From: Zygnema cylindricum
Taxonomy: Eukaryota; Streptophyta; Zygnematophyceae; Zygnematales; Zygnemataceae
Length of the DNA: 35,776 nucleotides
NCBI GenBank assembly: GCA_037447655.1
Contig: JBBHKE010002691.1
Coordinates: 1 to 35,776 of the forward strand
Direction of reading: 5' to 3'
The notes under the pieces were generated by a model that was not told the origin of the DNA, did not search any database, and saw only the letters and a program-made list of their open reading frames with translations. Of the stretch, positions 25,623-35,776 are shown one piece after another. Position numbers and translations under genes: made by a program. Positions within the stretch are counted from its first letter, which is position 1. Every line of letters begins with the position of its first letter.

Positions 25623-26164
25623 TACCTGCGCACAACAAAAATTGTCTCTGCAATTAGCAAAACAGTCACTGTCATGATAAATTCCCTAAAAAAATTAGCA
25701 ATATTTACGCTATTTGAGAATGTCGTTTTTTTTTGAAATAATTTTTATTCTTATTTTTCGTATATTCTAATTTGTACACTGCTTTGTAAAAAAAATTGGA
25801 GCATAATATCTCCGCACTCAAATATGTGCATGTACGAAATTGTTCAAATCATACGCCGTCGCTTTTTTTTTACATCCGCGTAAGCCGGAAAATATTTACA
25901 CAATTACATGTTAGCACGACTACGGAACAGCGTGAATGTTTTTTATGTACTTTTCTACTTGAAAAGGTACATAATAGTACTTCTCTGACATTTCGTACGC
26001 CACACTATTTATAATTGCACTATGTTGGAGTCATGAATCCTATATAATGGGCGACCTCAAATAACGTGTAGAAACATTTAGAATGTTTAATTTTATTAGA
26101 GAATTTGCCCAAAAAAATAGGGTACCTCAATTAGCGTTCAACACGCTAATAGCGATTCACGGTG

Positions 26165-27621
26165 TAGTGTTGTGTATCGTTAAAAAAGTTATCGTGATAA
26201 CACCGATACCGATAGTTATCAGTTATCGAACGGTCAGCGGTATCAATACATCGGTCAGAGACAAACAAATTCCATATCGGCGATAACTTTATAAATATAT
26301 AGTACGCGTACTATAGTACCTTATTAAGTTATTATATACTGTATTATACTTTTTACATTATATAGCGTGGCATGCCACGTATACGAATCTGTTCCGTAAC
26401 TATTTAACTGAAATTATTACGGAAAGCGCAGCACATAAAACGTAGACAAATTTAAAATAATGCTTTATAGTTCTAAAACTATACTACGGAAACGAAAAAA
26501 ATAAAATACAATGTAAAATTTATGAATATTCTTTTTCGAAAAAAAGACGAACACATCTGCCAGACTGCCGCCATTACAACCACCGTATTTTTGAACCTAC
26601 TATAAGCAGGCAGCACATATTTGAGGAAAAAATAGTTTTTTCTAAAATAGTAAAAAACTAAAATTATATATTTAATCATTCTAATGGATTATCAAGAAAT
26701 TGCAGGAGGAGAGGAGGATGGGACACAAATTTTTGATGACGAGGTAGAAGAGATTCAAAATGTCAAAGAATTAGAGAACTTACAGGGGTTTTAAAATATA
26801 AAACATTGATAATTTTAAAAATTGGATTTCGATAATTTTGACATGGCAGATTTTTAGAGATTCAGATTTTAAAAGGTAGGAATTGCAAAATTTTGAGAAT
26901 TTGAATACGGTGGATTTGGAAATTTAAAACATTGATAATTTAAAAATTGAATTTGGCAAGATGTTAACTATTGAGAATTTGGGAATTCAATTTTTAACAT
27001 TATGACATTTAATTCATTGTGTATGTTGGTGAATTGAGGCATCAGAGACTTGTATGGTAACGCCTCTAAGCTGGAATAGAAATAGGACTAAGAAATATCA
27101 AATATGTCTTAAATAACGCCATGTGCCGAATCAATGTATATGGAATCTGCGATAATAGCTCATAATCGTCCAATTTTCAAGTTATGTATGTATTTTGCCC
27201 GACCTTATTTCAGATCGTTTGTAAAATGGACTGAAAATGCATGAACTTATAAAGCAACAGTCAAATGGACACTGGGGAAGGGTATGGGAGCGTGGAACCC
27301 AAGTAAAACCCCCTTAAATTAAAAAAAAATCAATGAAAAATTGCGATTTTTTACCGAAATCGGGGGGGAGGGGGTCCGCAGCGTGTCCGGGGAATATGAG
27401 GTACAGTTGAGTGTACTGGCCGTACATTTATCTGTACGGTCCGTACATATATCGACGATAGTTATTGATATCGGTGTTATCGCCAATAAATACCGATAAA
27501 TATCCGTTATTTATCGGCGATAATGCCGATAACGATATATCGTACCAATATATCGATTATCGAGTACCCGTAAAAAGGTCCATATCGGTTATCTGCAAAT
27601 CTTTACCGATACACAACACTA
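26165..27621. mobile_element. Family C element, copy 2 (~1.46 kb)
   Basis: It begins TAGTGTTGTGTATCG, sharing TA with the family B end at 26164, and ends CCGATACACAACACTA. Both ends have CGATA/TATCG-rich subterminal arrays, and a CGTGGCATGCCACG palindrome lies near 26366. It is the longest copy and may be closest to an intact family member. Confidence 0.82.
26682..26794 (+). CDS. Short acidic ORF inside family C copy 2
   Basis: An ATG frame of about 36 codons beginning MDYQEIAGGEEDGTQ and continuing through an acidic stretch to TAA. Composition is coding-like and unlike the AT-rich surroundings. It could be the first exon or a remnant of the family's own protein; copies 1 and 3 lack it. No family recognised. 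Confidence 0.25.
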
Positions 27622-27650
27622 GTAAATAGTACTATATACATTCAGAGTTA

Positions 27651-28397
27651 GGGTGAACCTCTTTCAGGCGAAGATTGAGGTTCATTACTGGAAAAAGCGT
27701 ATTTTCGTACAAGTCTTGCTCATTTTCGTACTTGGCCGTACTGTTTTTTTTTTTATATGAAACATGATTACTCAAGATTCTCCAAACTTTTGGGCGACAA
27801 CGTCGACCATCCAATTATGTATTTTCGAAGCAAGCGGTAACTTTATCCAATGTCTAGCTAGTCTCCTCTTTGAGCAGACTAGCTAGACACTGGACGCGTA
27901 AAATTTTTACGCGTGGAATGGTCACTTGTGATCCAGGATAGAAACCCTACATGTGGCATACGCCACGCGCCTTCGAACATATGCCACGCGCTTTCAGACA
28001 GGTGGCAATCAAATCCAAAGGAAAGCCACAAGAAAATATTTATCGAATAATGTGTCGTGACGCCTCCTCCACCATCCGTTGACATCTGTAATTTGCGGCG
28101 CAACGATATAGCACGAATAAGAAAATAACCACAAAAAGGACAAAACACGAACGTACAAATTGTACATTCACGTAATTTAATTTTGCGGCTGGATGTACGG
28201 ATACGAATTCATATATTGTGCTTTTGGAATCTTTGACATGCTCGTCGTCAAAACATGAACCTACGTGCATCCAATCGAAAAAAAGCACGTACGCGATAGA
28301 TTCATTGCTGTCACGACCTATTGGAGAAGTGAACGAAATCTTACTGCCAGTAAACGTGGCCGTACGATTACTAGGAACGCCTGATGGAGGTTCACCC
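27651..28397. mobile_element. Family E element, copy 1 (747 bp)
   Basis: Inverted ends are GGGTGAACCTCTTTCAGGCG and CGCCTGATGGAGGTTCACCC, flanked by TA. A hairpin with 13-bp arms (GTCTAGCTAGTCT ... AGACTAGCTAGAC) is at about 27853-27891. The interior matches 29254-29835 in direct orientation and 28440-29235 inverted. Confidence 0.88.
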
Positions 28398-28439
28398 TAA
28401 AACTATGGCATTTAACAAAAGCGTGGGAAAATAGTACTA

Positions 28440-29235
28440 AAGGTGAACCTCTACCAGGCGTTCCCAGTAATCGTACGACCACACTTACTGGCCAACTTAC
28501 TGGCAGTAATGTTTGTATCACTCCTCCATCAGGTCGTTCCAACGAGGCAAAAAATGATTACGTGTTGGATTGCGATTGGAACCACGTAAGATCCTGTTCA
28601 GCCGGCCGAGAATAATGAAAGATTCGAAAAGCACAAAATCTGGACGACGTATGTAGGGACGAACGCAGATTGAAATATCTATGAGCGCTACGCGAATGTA
28701 CAATTTGTACGTTCTTGTCATTTCATTGTACCAACCGTTTGGAAATCCTTTTCAAAATGAAAATTTGTACTTTATCGTTTGCCATTTTTTTTTATACGCA
28801 AGGTCCTTTCTACGAAGGAGAAGTGTTCTCAGAAAAGATATCCTCCAGCAGCGATTTTTTCGTCGCTTTGAAATCCGTCCTGTACGAAGGCACGTGGCCT
28901 TTGCCAATTGTGAGGTCGTCATCGCTCGTCCGCCGTGGATGATACCTTTTTGTTTCCAAGTGGACAAATAGACATGTCCAGTACTTGGCAAGTCTCCTCC
29001 CGATGACAGTTGAGGAGACTCGCCAGAAATTGGATAGAAGGGGTGTTTGCCTCGGGAATTCAAAATTGGACGGTGGAAGTTTTCGCCAAAAAGCTTAGAG
29101 AATCTTAACGAATCTCTAGTAAACATATTTAAAAAAAAAAAAATGTACGACCAGGTAGGAAAATGAGCTAGACCTGTACGAAATTACAATTTTTACAATA
29201 ATAAACCTCACTTTTCACCTGATGGAAGTTCACCC
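28440..29235. mobile_element. Family E element, copy 2, inverted (796 bp)
   Basis: Ends are AGGTGAACCTCTACCAGGCG and ACCTGATGGAAGTTCACCC with TA after it. Reverse-complemented, its interior follows copy 1, for example AATGTACAATTTGTACGTTC against GTACAAATTGTACATT. It has its own hairpin (AGTCTCCTC ... GAGGAGACT) at about 28986-29023. Confidence 0.82.
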
Positions 29236-29253
29236 TAAATACAATAAGAGTTA

Positions 29254-29835
29254 GGGTGAACCTCCATCAAGCAAAAAGTGAGGTTCATTACTGGAAAAAT
29301 TGTATTTTCGTACAAGTCCAACTCATTTTCGTACATGGTCGTACTGTTTTTTTTTTTATATATAAAACATGATTACTCAAGATTCTCCAAAACTATGGGC
29401 GATAACGTCGACCGTCCGATTATGTGTTTTCGAAGAAAGCTGTCACTTTATTTGTCTAGCTAGTCTCATCAAGAAAAGACACTGGACTCGTAAAATTTTA
29501 ACGCGTGGAATGGTCACTTGCAATCCAGGATAGAAACCCTACATGTGGCATACGCCACGCACCTTCAAACATATGCCACGCGCTTTCAGACAGGCAGGAA
29601 TCAAATCCAAAGGAAAGCCACGATAAAATATTTATCGAAGAATGTGCCGTGACGCCTCCTCCACCATCCGCGACGCAAGGATGTAGCACGAACGACAAAA
29701 TAACCACGAAAATGACAAAACACGAACGTACAAATTGTACATTCACGTAATTTAATTTTGCGGCTGAATGTACGGGTACGAATTCAGATATTGTGCTTTT
29801 GGAATGTTTGACATGCTTGCCATCAAAACATGAAA
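29254..29835. mobile_element. Family E element, copy 3, truncated
   Basis: The left end GGGTGAACCTCCATCA is preceded by TA, and the interior matches copy 1 up to CATCAAAACATGAA, where a family C element begins. The right end is absent beyond that element, so it was deleted or never present. Confidence 0.85.
29498..29746 (-). other. ORF shared between family E copies, unknown
   Basis: An 82-residue frame starting MNVQFVRSCFV with a hydrophobic stretch (FVIFVVILSFVL) and then LSESAWHMFEGAWRMPHVG. Copy 1 carries the same peptide in two frames (28288-28040 and 28148-27879), so it is broken there. The hydrophobic start resembles a signal anchor. With only two relatives visible it may be chance. 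Confidence 0.2.
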
Positions 29836-29839
29836 ATAC

Positions 29840-30737
29840 TAGTGTTGTGTATTGGTAAAAAACTTATCGCGATAACACCGATACCGATATAGTTATCGGT
29901 TATCGAACGGTTAGAGGTTCCGATATATCGGTATGGGACCAACAAATTCCATATCGGCGACAACTTAAAAAATATATAGTATGCATACAATAGTACTTTA
30001 TAACATACTGTATTATTTTATTGATTTTATATAGCGTGGCATGCCACGTATGAAAATCTGTTCCGTTACATTGTAACTGCAATCTATTACGGTAAACGCA
30101 GCACATAAACGCTGGCCGGTTAACTGAACAAAAAGTTTAAGGCGACGTACGTAAATTTACTACAAAACTGGTGAGCATGGAACTGGAAAAGGACGGCGGA
30201 CACAAAAGTACAACGGACGCAAAATAACATTCTGCGCGCCGCCGGAATTGAACGGACGACTTGGAATGAGAAAACACGAACGGACGGGCCAGCGTGAGCG
30301 CATCCCGGAATGGCTCTTTTGGCAGCTTTTGCCAAAAAAGCCGACAGATTGACACGTGGCAGGTCCCCAATGGATCTCAAGGAATTAAGGGACAAAGCCA
30401 TGGCTTCGGATGTGAAAGGTACATCGTTTTTACTGGATCAGTATCATAATCGTACAGATTTCATGTCGGCTACGGTAGAGTACTTTCTATGCTTGAACAT
30501 GTCCGGAGAATATGACGTACAGTTGAGTGTACAGTTCGTACATTTATCTGTAAGGTCCGTACAGTTATCGCCGATAATTATCGTTATCGGCATTATCGCC
30601 GATAAGTACCCGATATTATCGGCTACTTATCGGCGATAAGACCGATGTCGATAAATCGTACCAATATATCGATTATCGGATACCCGAAAAAAGGCCCATA
30701 TCGGTTATCGGCAAATCCTTACCAATACACAACACTA
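29840..30737. mobile_element. Family C element, copy 3 (898 bp) with a foreign-looking core
   Basis: Ends are TAGTGTTGTGTATTGGTAA and ACCAATACACAACACTA. The left ~270 bp and right ~240 bp match copy 2, including the CGTGGCATGCCACG palindrome near 30034. The middle (about 30115-30490) is unrelated to copies 1 and 2, is richer in GC and carries an ORF. Confidence 0.85.
30310..30639 (+). other. ORF in the family C copy 3 core, unknown
   Basis: It starts MALLAAFAKKADRLTRG and continues MDLKELRDKAMASD, FLLDQYHNRTDFM and then into element sequence (about residue 70 onward). The first ~70 residues have coding-like composition and lie in sequence absent from the other family C copies, so this may be a captured gene fragment. 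A minus-strand frame (30401-30120) overlaps it, so strand is uncertain. Confidence 0.25.
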
Positions 30738-31153
30738 TAATTTGGGAACAGCAAAAATGGAATATTTGTCGTACGATTATATACATTAATATATGTATCC
30801 ATACAAAATATTAGAAATCGTACGCCGTGGCGAATATAAAATATCCGTACATGCCATAATAATTTACTTGTCAGACCTATCCCGTTGTTTTAGCGCACGT
30901 TCCTATGCGTGCGCGTCTGGTTTATTTTAATTTTTATAAATTTACATTTGAAAAGGTACATTTATGTACGGTGTGATATCGACCGTACACCACACCATTT
31001 AGATTTTTTTGTACTTTTGAGCTTTACGCTATTTTGTACGGTACCTTAATTAACGTCAAGGAAAAATTAAAATCATGTATCCTATTTGAAGAAAAAAATC
31101 AAAATTTTATGAACCCAAATTAGTGACTTTGACACTAATAACGATTCGCGGTG
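30738..31153. mobile_element. Family B remnant ending at a shared TA
   Basis: The right end reads AATAACGATTCGCGGTG-TA, and the interior shares AAAAGGTACATTTATGTACGGT with 13340-13365. The left end is not found and may have been lost when the family C element inserted. Confidence 0.6.
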
Positions 31154-31155
31154 TA

Positions 31156-31656
31156 CACCGCGAATCATAATTGGAGTAATGAAAACATTAGAGTAAAAAA
31201 AGAGAAAAAAATAATTAGAGTTATGACCTATAATTTGTGTGATATAACTTTTTCAAAAACGAATTAACTCTAATTTATGCGGTGTACTCTAATTTGGCGC
31301 GCTAATATCTCTATTGTAAATAAGGTGTTCGTACAGAAAATGACAAAACTTAAAGTTTATCGTCACTATGACGTTTGCACTACGCGGTTTATTATACCGC
31401 AATTATATGATAATGACCGCTATTAAATCATTATTTGTACTTTTTAACTTATAAAAGAACAATTTTGCACGGTCGGACATCATCTGTAGTCCACGGTATT
31501 TAAATTATACCTATTTTACAATATTTATACGTTAATTAAACCTTACCTTAAATAGTATAATGAAAAATTTAGAATCATTTGCTCTATTTAAGGTGATAGA
31601 GTCGAAATTTAAGGCGACCGAATTAGCGTTGTTTACTATAATTACGATTCGCTGAG
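31156..31656. mobile_element. Family B MITE (501 bp)
   Basis: Begins CACCGCGAATCATAATTGGAG, directly after the TA shared with the previous element, and ends ATTACGATTCGCTGAG followed by TA. It matches the outer parts of 24272-25622 without the GTACA-rich core. Confidence 0.85.
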
Positions 31657-32151
31657 TAATGTGCTTTCGAGCTCTGGCTTTCAAGCTTCGGCTTCGTCGG
31701 CTGTGCATTGTGTACACTGCCCATCATTGGTTAAGGAATTAATAGTGTAGAAGTGCAATTAGAACGTATAAAACTAATTAAATGCGAAATTAGAACGTAT
31801 AAAACTAATTTAATGTTGGGAGACATGGCGCATTGTGTCCACTCCTTTACAATGGAGTAGTATGTATTGTTAATGTACTCCTTGCAAGTGATTTTTTATG
31901 AATTTGTCATCTAAGCGTGAATTCTAGGGTGTGAGGTCTAGAGTTATGCAAGTGTGGCACATTCCTCGTACTGTATCATATGCGTCAAAAATGTATAAGC
32001 TAAAATATACTTCCTTTAAAACTAAACAAGCAAATAAGTAGCAAAAAAAGTGTGTGCTGATGATAACCATATGTTTTACTGTTGAACGATGACATTTGTG
32101 ACTTTGTCTATGGGTTTCTTTTATATGTCTTATCAAATGAACTCTTTACAG
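31657..32151. other. Intergenic or intronic, no feature
   Basis: AT-rich. A direct repeat AATTAGAACGTATAAAACTA occurs twice near 31757-31808. Otherwise nothing recognised. Confidence 0.5.
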
Positions 32152-32330
32152 ATCTACCACCATTTCCTCCTCTCTATACTTCTCCTAATCCAACGCCTCC
32201 TCCAAACTCCCCACCTAATCCCCAACGCCTCTACCCTCAAAGTCCTCCCCCGCCATTGCCTCCTCCTCCTCCACCTCCGCCACTTCCTCCGCCGAATTCC
32301 CCACTTTACTCCCCTTACAGTTCCTCATTG
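32152..32330 (+). CDS. Candidate exon of a proline-rich protein
   Basis: The stretch follows an acceptor-like CTCTTTACAG and precedes a donor-like CATTG-GTAATC. It is open in one frame and encodes about 60 residues that are nearly half proline with S, N, L and Y (LPPFPPLYTSPNP, then PPPPLPPPPPPPP). The frame has no ATG upstream. It could be a linker of a larger protein, but CT-rich repeats can mimic proline-rich coding, so the call is tentative. Confidence 0.3.
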
Positions 32331-32432
32331 GTAATCATTTGGGCTCGTCTTGGATCAAAAAGCCATTGTAATAATTGTATCAAATGCTCCAATTTTCTCA
32401 TTTTTATGTTAAACAAACTGTTGCAAATAATA

Positions 32433-32649
32433 CACCGTGTATCGCTATTAGTGTTAATAACTTTTTCGCCCTTTAAAACATCTTTTCTCCGTACGCACTT
32501 GTCCAATTTTCAATTTGAGACCGCTAATCGGAAGCTGTGAATAGTACTTTTCAATAACAACTGTCAGATCTAAAATCTGACAAGTTTGTACGGAGAAAAG
32601 ATGTTATAGGTGGCCAAAAAAACATTAACAGTAATAACAATACACGGTG
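32433..32649. mobile_element. Family A MITE, copy 3 (217 bp)
   Basis: CACCGTGTATCGCTATTAG ... AACAATACACGGTG, flanked by TA at 32431-32432 and 32650-32651. It is the same length as 9414-9630 and pairs along nearly its full length. Confidence 0.9.
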
Positions 32650-32651
32650 TA

Positions 32652-33159
32652 GTTGTTTTATCCAAAACACGGAGAATGCGAATGTGATTGAATTGCCTTA
32701 GCAAATCCGCCGACACATAGATAAAATTAATGGATCATTGTGTTATTAATTTTATGTTTTATTTTGGGAAGCAAATACAATGAAGATGTATATAAGGGGT
32801 TTGGTTGAAGAATCCAGTAAGTTTCTAACAGGATATTGTCGTTTTCCAAAAGGCCCCGTTGACCATGTTAAATGTGATATATATAACTTTAGATATGTCA
32901 ACTCTACTTTTGTGTTGAGACCAGCTTTCACTCAAATTTGATTAAAAAAGACACGTGTCCGACATAAAGTTCGAAAAAACAAGTACTCTGGTTATCTTAG
33001 TTAGTCTTTACAGGTTCAAATTAGAATTGGAAATTGGAAATTGGTTTAAAGGGACTCTAAGGTTCTTCCTTTTTTTTTTCGTACTCTTGGCTTTGTGAAG
33101 GGCATGAATATTGTGGAAATAATAGTGACCTACTTCATGTGTAGAAAAGATACACAAAA
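32652..33159. other. No gene seen
   Basis: AT-rich sequence, possibly an intron between the two candidate exons. Acceptor-like TCTTTACAG occurs at about 33005-33013 and CATGTGTAG at about 33136-33144. Confidence 0.4.
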
Positions 33160-33276
33160 ATGGCACAAGGTGTTGAATGTTATGGTCATAGTGACTCGGC
33201 TGCGATCCACTTCCACTTTGAGTCACACTTGCACCAGCTGGAATATTCGTCTATCGAAGAGCAGGTGGTGCACTAG
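33160..33276 (+). CDS. Candidate small or terminal exon, histidine-rich
   Basis: ATG to TAG encodes 38 residues (MAQGVECYGHSDSAAIHFHF ... SIEEQVVH) with more balanced composition than the AT-rich flanks. An acceptor-like GTGTAG lies about 16 nt upstream, so it may be the last exon of the proline-rich gene. Nothing else supports it. Confidence 0.25.
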   Translation: MAQGVECYGHSDSAAIHFHFESHLHQLEYSSIEEQVVH

Positions 33277-33835
33277 GGCTAAAAGGAGCACTTGCAGTAG
33301 GGGCTGAGCCATTATCCAACCTATTAGCAGAAGCAAACCCAAAGAAGAATACTTATCATACTAGATTAATACTGTAAGATATGTAACTACAAATGAAAGA
33401 CGTATTTCAACCAGACAAACATATACCACAGGCAAATCAAAGACAATAGAACACAACACACATTTAACTGCACTCATTGCTTTCATTTACTTAACTTTGT
33501 TGAGAATTTACATTCTGTAACAAACTAATCATTCATAATTGAAAAAAATACTCCAAAGATCTTCAAAACATAAAAAACATATGCACAAGGTGTTGTTTTT
33601 GAAAAGTTACTTTCGTGCGAACACGACGTTTCGTGCGTACGCGATGTTTCGTGCGTACGCATTTACGTGATATACTGTGGAGGTTCGAAAGGATTTGCGG
33701 ATTGGGGAGTAAGTGTACGAGCAAAATTAAAGTGACGTGTGAGTGGCGCGAACAAACATTTGAAAATGTACGGCGGATCGCGAAGCGATCCGATATGAAA
33801 TATGAATTGTTTGAAACGTACGAAGTACAAAACAA
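33277..33835. other. Flank between candidate exon and duplicated block
   Basis: No gene. A direct repeat of TTTCGTGCGTACGC occurs near 33628-33660. A perfect hairpin GGATCGC-GAA-GCGATCC lies near 33774-33790. Confidence 0.5.
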
Positions 33836-34774
33836 AACAGAAACACAGAAACAAAACTTACAATCGATAAAACTTCAAACCAACAACAATTTCGATTGAA
33901 ATCCAAATCAGAATTTCAACTTCAAAAACCAAAACCATCCCAAACATTTTCCAAAACCCTAACATTCAAACCGTACACCCACCCCAAAGTTTTTTTTCTT
34001 TTAACCAAAATAAAATTTAAAGGTTGTATATTCCTTAAAAATAAACAGGATACAAACCTCTCATCCTCGAAAAAAATCTTAAAAGAAGACACTTTCTTAT
34101 GTAAAATCACACAAATTAAATTTCTTTCTCAAGAATAAATAAGGAATAGGAAAACAAATGTGCATTGTAATAGGAGTTTTTTCTTCTCCTCCTACCCCTT
34201 AAAAACCCCTAAAAACCTTTTAAAAACCCTAAAACCTCTTAAAAAACATTCTACAAGTACTTACAAAAGCTGGTTTTCTTCCCTGTAGACCTCCATGGTA
34301 TGCCTGCAGTCAATTTATCAATTTCTCCTTAAAACTATTGCCCCATTTTTCTTCATCTTAGTTTCATTTTTTCCTGGTCATTTTTTCCCAAGTTTTGGCA
34401 TTTATGACTTTTTACCCAAAACGGAAAATGCAACTAAAAACTGTAAAATGCTTTTCTTCCCTAATTACTTTCATTTCAAGTAAAATCCACCTATGTTGTA
34501 ACCACAATAAAAAGGTATTCTCGCTACCCATCACCACTCTCTCTCGCTCCCTTCATCTCTCTCTTATTACTCCAAATTCTTCCAAATTCCAAATTCCAAA
34601 TATTATCCTTCCAAATTCTTCAATTACTCTCCTCCTTTGTCTCCCGTCACAGTCATTTTCCTCCGCTCTCTCTTTTTTCTTCTCCCATCTTTTCTCCCAC
34701 TCAAAATCCCTCTCCCCTTTTCTTTTTCCTGATCCTCCAGCACCACCTCTTTCTCAAAACTCGATCCACACTAT
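33836..34774 (-). repeat. Duplicated 3' flank of the bestrophin gene, copy 2
   Basis: Aligns with 1968-2857 in the same orientation and gene-relative position. Small indels and substitutions are scattered through it, more than in the adjacent exons. Confidence 0.82.
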
Positions 34775-35677
34775 TTATGGTACGATTTTGCTCCATCTGG
34801 GAGCTTCAGTTGTGATTGTTGTTCCGTTTTCTGCCAACAGTGTGAGCTTTTCTTTGGACGCTCCATTTCCGTTGGGAGATTCTTCAGTTTTATCCTCAAC
34901 TACTCCCTCTCCCACGTCCGGAACCACGAGAGCCTTAATGAAATCATGGAGATCCAAAAGTTCCTGGAGAAATAAAAAAATATATATATATATAAAAAAA
35001 AAGAAAAAAAGAAAAAAAGAAAAAAAAAATAAAATGTAAAGGAACTCGAAGAATCCTTGCAAGTTGAGAAAAGCTTAAAGTACCAGGATTAAGATTCCCC
35101 CAAACAAAAAAGAAAAAAATAAAAAAAAGAAAAGAAAAACATAAAAATATACCAAAAGAAAACGTCCAGTAAAAGTATATAATCCACTTTATAGGTCCAC
35201 ACTAAGACATGTGCCAGAAGGTAATAAAAGAAGAAAAAGACAAAATAGAAAAAACAAACACACAGAAATATCCAATAAAACATACCCAATACAGAAAACA
35301 AAACATAAAACTACGAGAAAACAGCGCAAGACAAAGTAAAACAACCATACCCAATACAGAAAAACAAACATAAAAACACACTAAAAAAGTACCTGTGAGT
35401 TTCCTTGGGCCGAGCCAGAAATGGCACCAAGAGCCAACATCGAGAAGGGTTCTTCAATCAGAACTCCCACTTCCTCCACACAAAACAAAACAGAGGCAAT
35501 CATTGCGGTAATGGGAACAGTCAACCAACCGCAAGAGTCCCAGAGGGCGAGAGGGAGGAAAATGTGCCATAAGACCAGAAATCGGGAGGTCAAACAGGTA
35601 TAAGAGAGAGGAATTGGGGTTTTAAAAATCCGTTCGGAACCTCCAATGTCATCAGCGAAGGTTTGAAGGTTGGTGTC
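34775..35677 (-). CDS. Bestrophin-like anion channel, second copy, last two exons (partial)
   Basis: Penultimate exon 35677-35393 (285 bp, 95 codons) and last exon 34963-34775 (62 codons plus TAA), separated by a 429-bp intron; the rest lies beyond the window. Both exons are intact, phase 0, and match exons 5 and 6 of the first copy in length, except one extra codon in the last exon (GVVEDK against GVEEK). Exon 5 differs at 8 of 95 residues. One change is notable: SYTCLTSRF where copy 1 has SYTRLTSRF (CGT to TGT). Motifs EEVGVLIEEPF and LVLWHIFLPLALWDSCGWL are kept. The upstream intron again ends in a long polypyrimidine tract. Retained frames and an in-frame indel suggest the copy is functional. 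Confidence 0.93.
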
Positions 35678-35776
35678 CTGCAGAGGGAGAGAGAGGAGAG
35701 GGAGAGGGAGAGGGAAGGGAGAGGATGGAGAGGGTGGTGGGAACCTAGGGAGAGGGAGAGAGAGGAGGAGAGGGAG
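35678..35776. repeat. GA-rich tract, acceptor end of intron 4 in copy 2
   Basis: Purine-rich GGGAGA repeats on the plus strand up to the window edge, the same position as 3671-4130 in copy 1. The long pure GA run of copy 1 is not present in the visible part. Confidence 0.9.

Larger units (their letters stand above)
23400..26164. mobile_element. Family B element, outer copy, carrying nested elements
   Basis: Left end CACCGTGAATCGCAATTAG at 23400 with TA before it; right end AATAGCGATTCACGGTG at 26158-26164 with TA after it. Two other elements (23544-24269 and 24272-25622) lie inside. ATTAGCAA.ATTTACGCTATT occurs on both sides of them (near 23447 and 25700), so the outer copy may itself be composite. 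Confidence 0.55.

Noticed and set aside
27648-27660. TTAGGG as telomeric sequence
   Set aside because: A single copy at each family E terminus, part of the inverted repeat; no array.

Overview
The window comes from an AT-rich eukaryotic nuclear genome. The evidence is spliceosomal introns (GT...AG), long microsatellites, a Ty3/gypsy LTR retrotransposon and many small inverted-repeat DNA transposons. The only host gene I can name is a bestrophin-type anion channel of the plant and algal plastid clade, which points to a photosynthetic eukaryote, probably a microalga or seaweed. The lineage cannot be fixed from sequence alone. A 10-base run of N (10527-10536) shows this is a draft assembly.

Layout. 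(1) 1-1967: AT-rich, no gene, one 0.2-kb MITE. (2) 2858-8262, minus strand: a six-exon bestrophin-like gene. All introns are phase 0, and most carry very long polypyrimidine or polypurine tracts. Exon 2 contains two apparent +1 frameshifts, both in homopolymers. (3) 8290-9413: its upstream region, with repeated GATCGGACGG motifs. (4) 10103-13993: a 3.9-kb non-autonomous hAT-like element with 17-bp inverted ends and a perfect 8-bp target duplication. It holds a tRNA-related SINE-like sequence and nested smaller elements. (5) 14186-21969: a degenerate 7.8-kb Ty3/gypsy element on the minus strand with LTRs, iMet-type primer site, polypurine tract, gag, protease, RT, RNase H, integrase and a chromodomain-like tail. 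A candidate -1 ribosomal frameshift signal lies at the gag/pro junction. (6) 13994-23178: a ~0.7-kb tandem repeat that served as target for both the hAT and LTR insertions; its intact copy gives both empty sites. (7) 23400-31656: a dense nest of DNA transposons from at least four families, most bounded by TA, several touching end to end and sharing one TA. (8) 32100-33280: possible exons of an unidentified proline-rich gene. (9) 33836-35776: a second copy of the bestrophin 3' end and flank, same orientation, about 31.9 kb away, continuing beyond the window.

The host biology is therefore a tandemly duplicated bestrophin gene, with the roughly 25 kb between the copies filled mainly by transposons. 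The channel would carry chloride or bicarbonate across a membrane, in the plastid by family analogy. The two copies share exon structure and encode nearly the same protein where both are visible. Nearly everything else is mobile or repetitive DNA.
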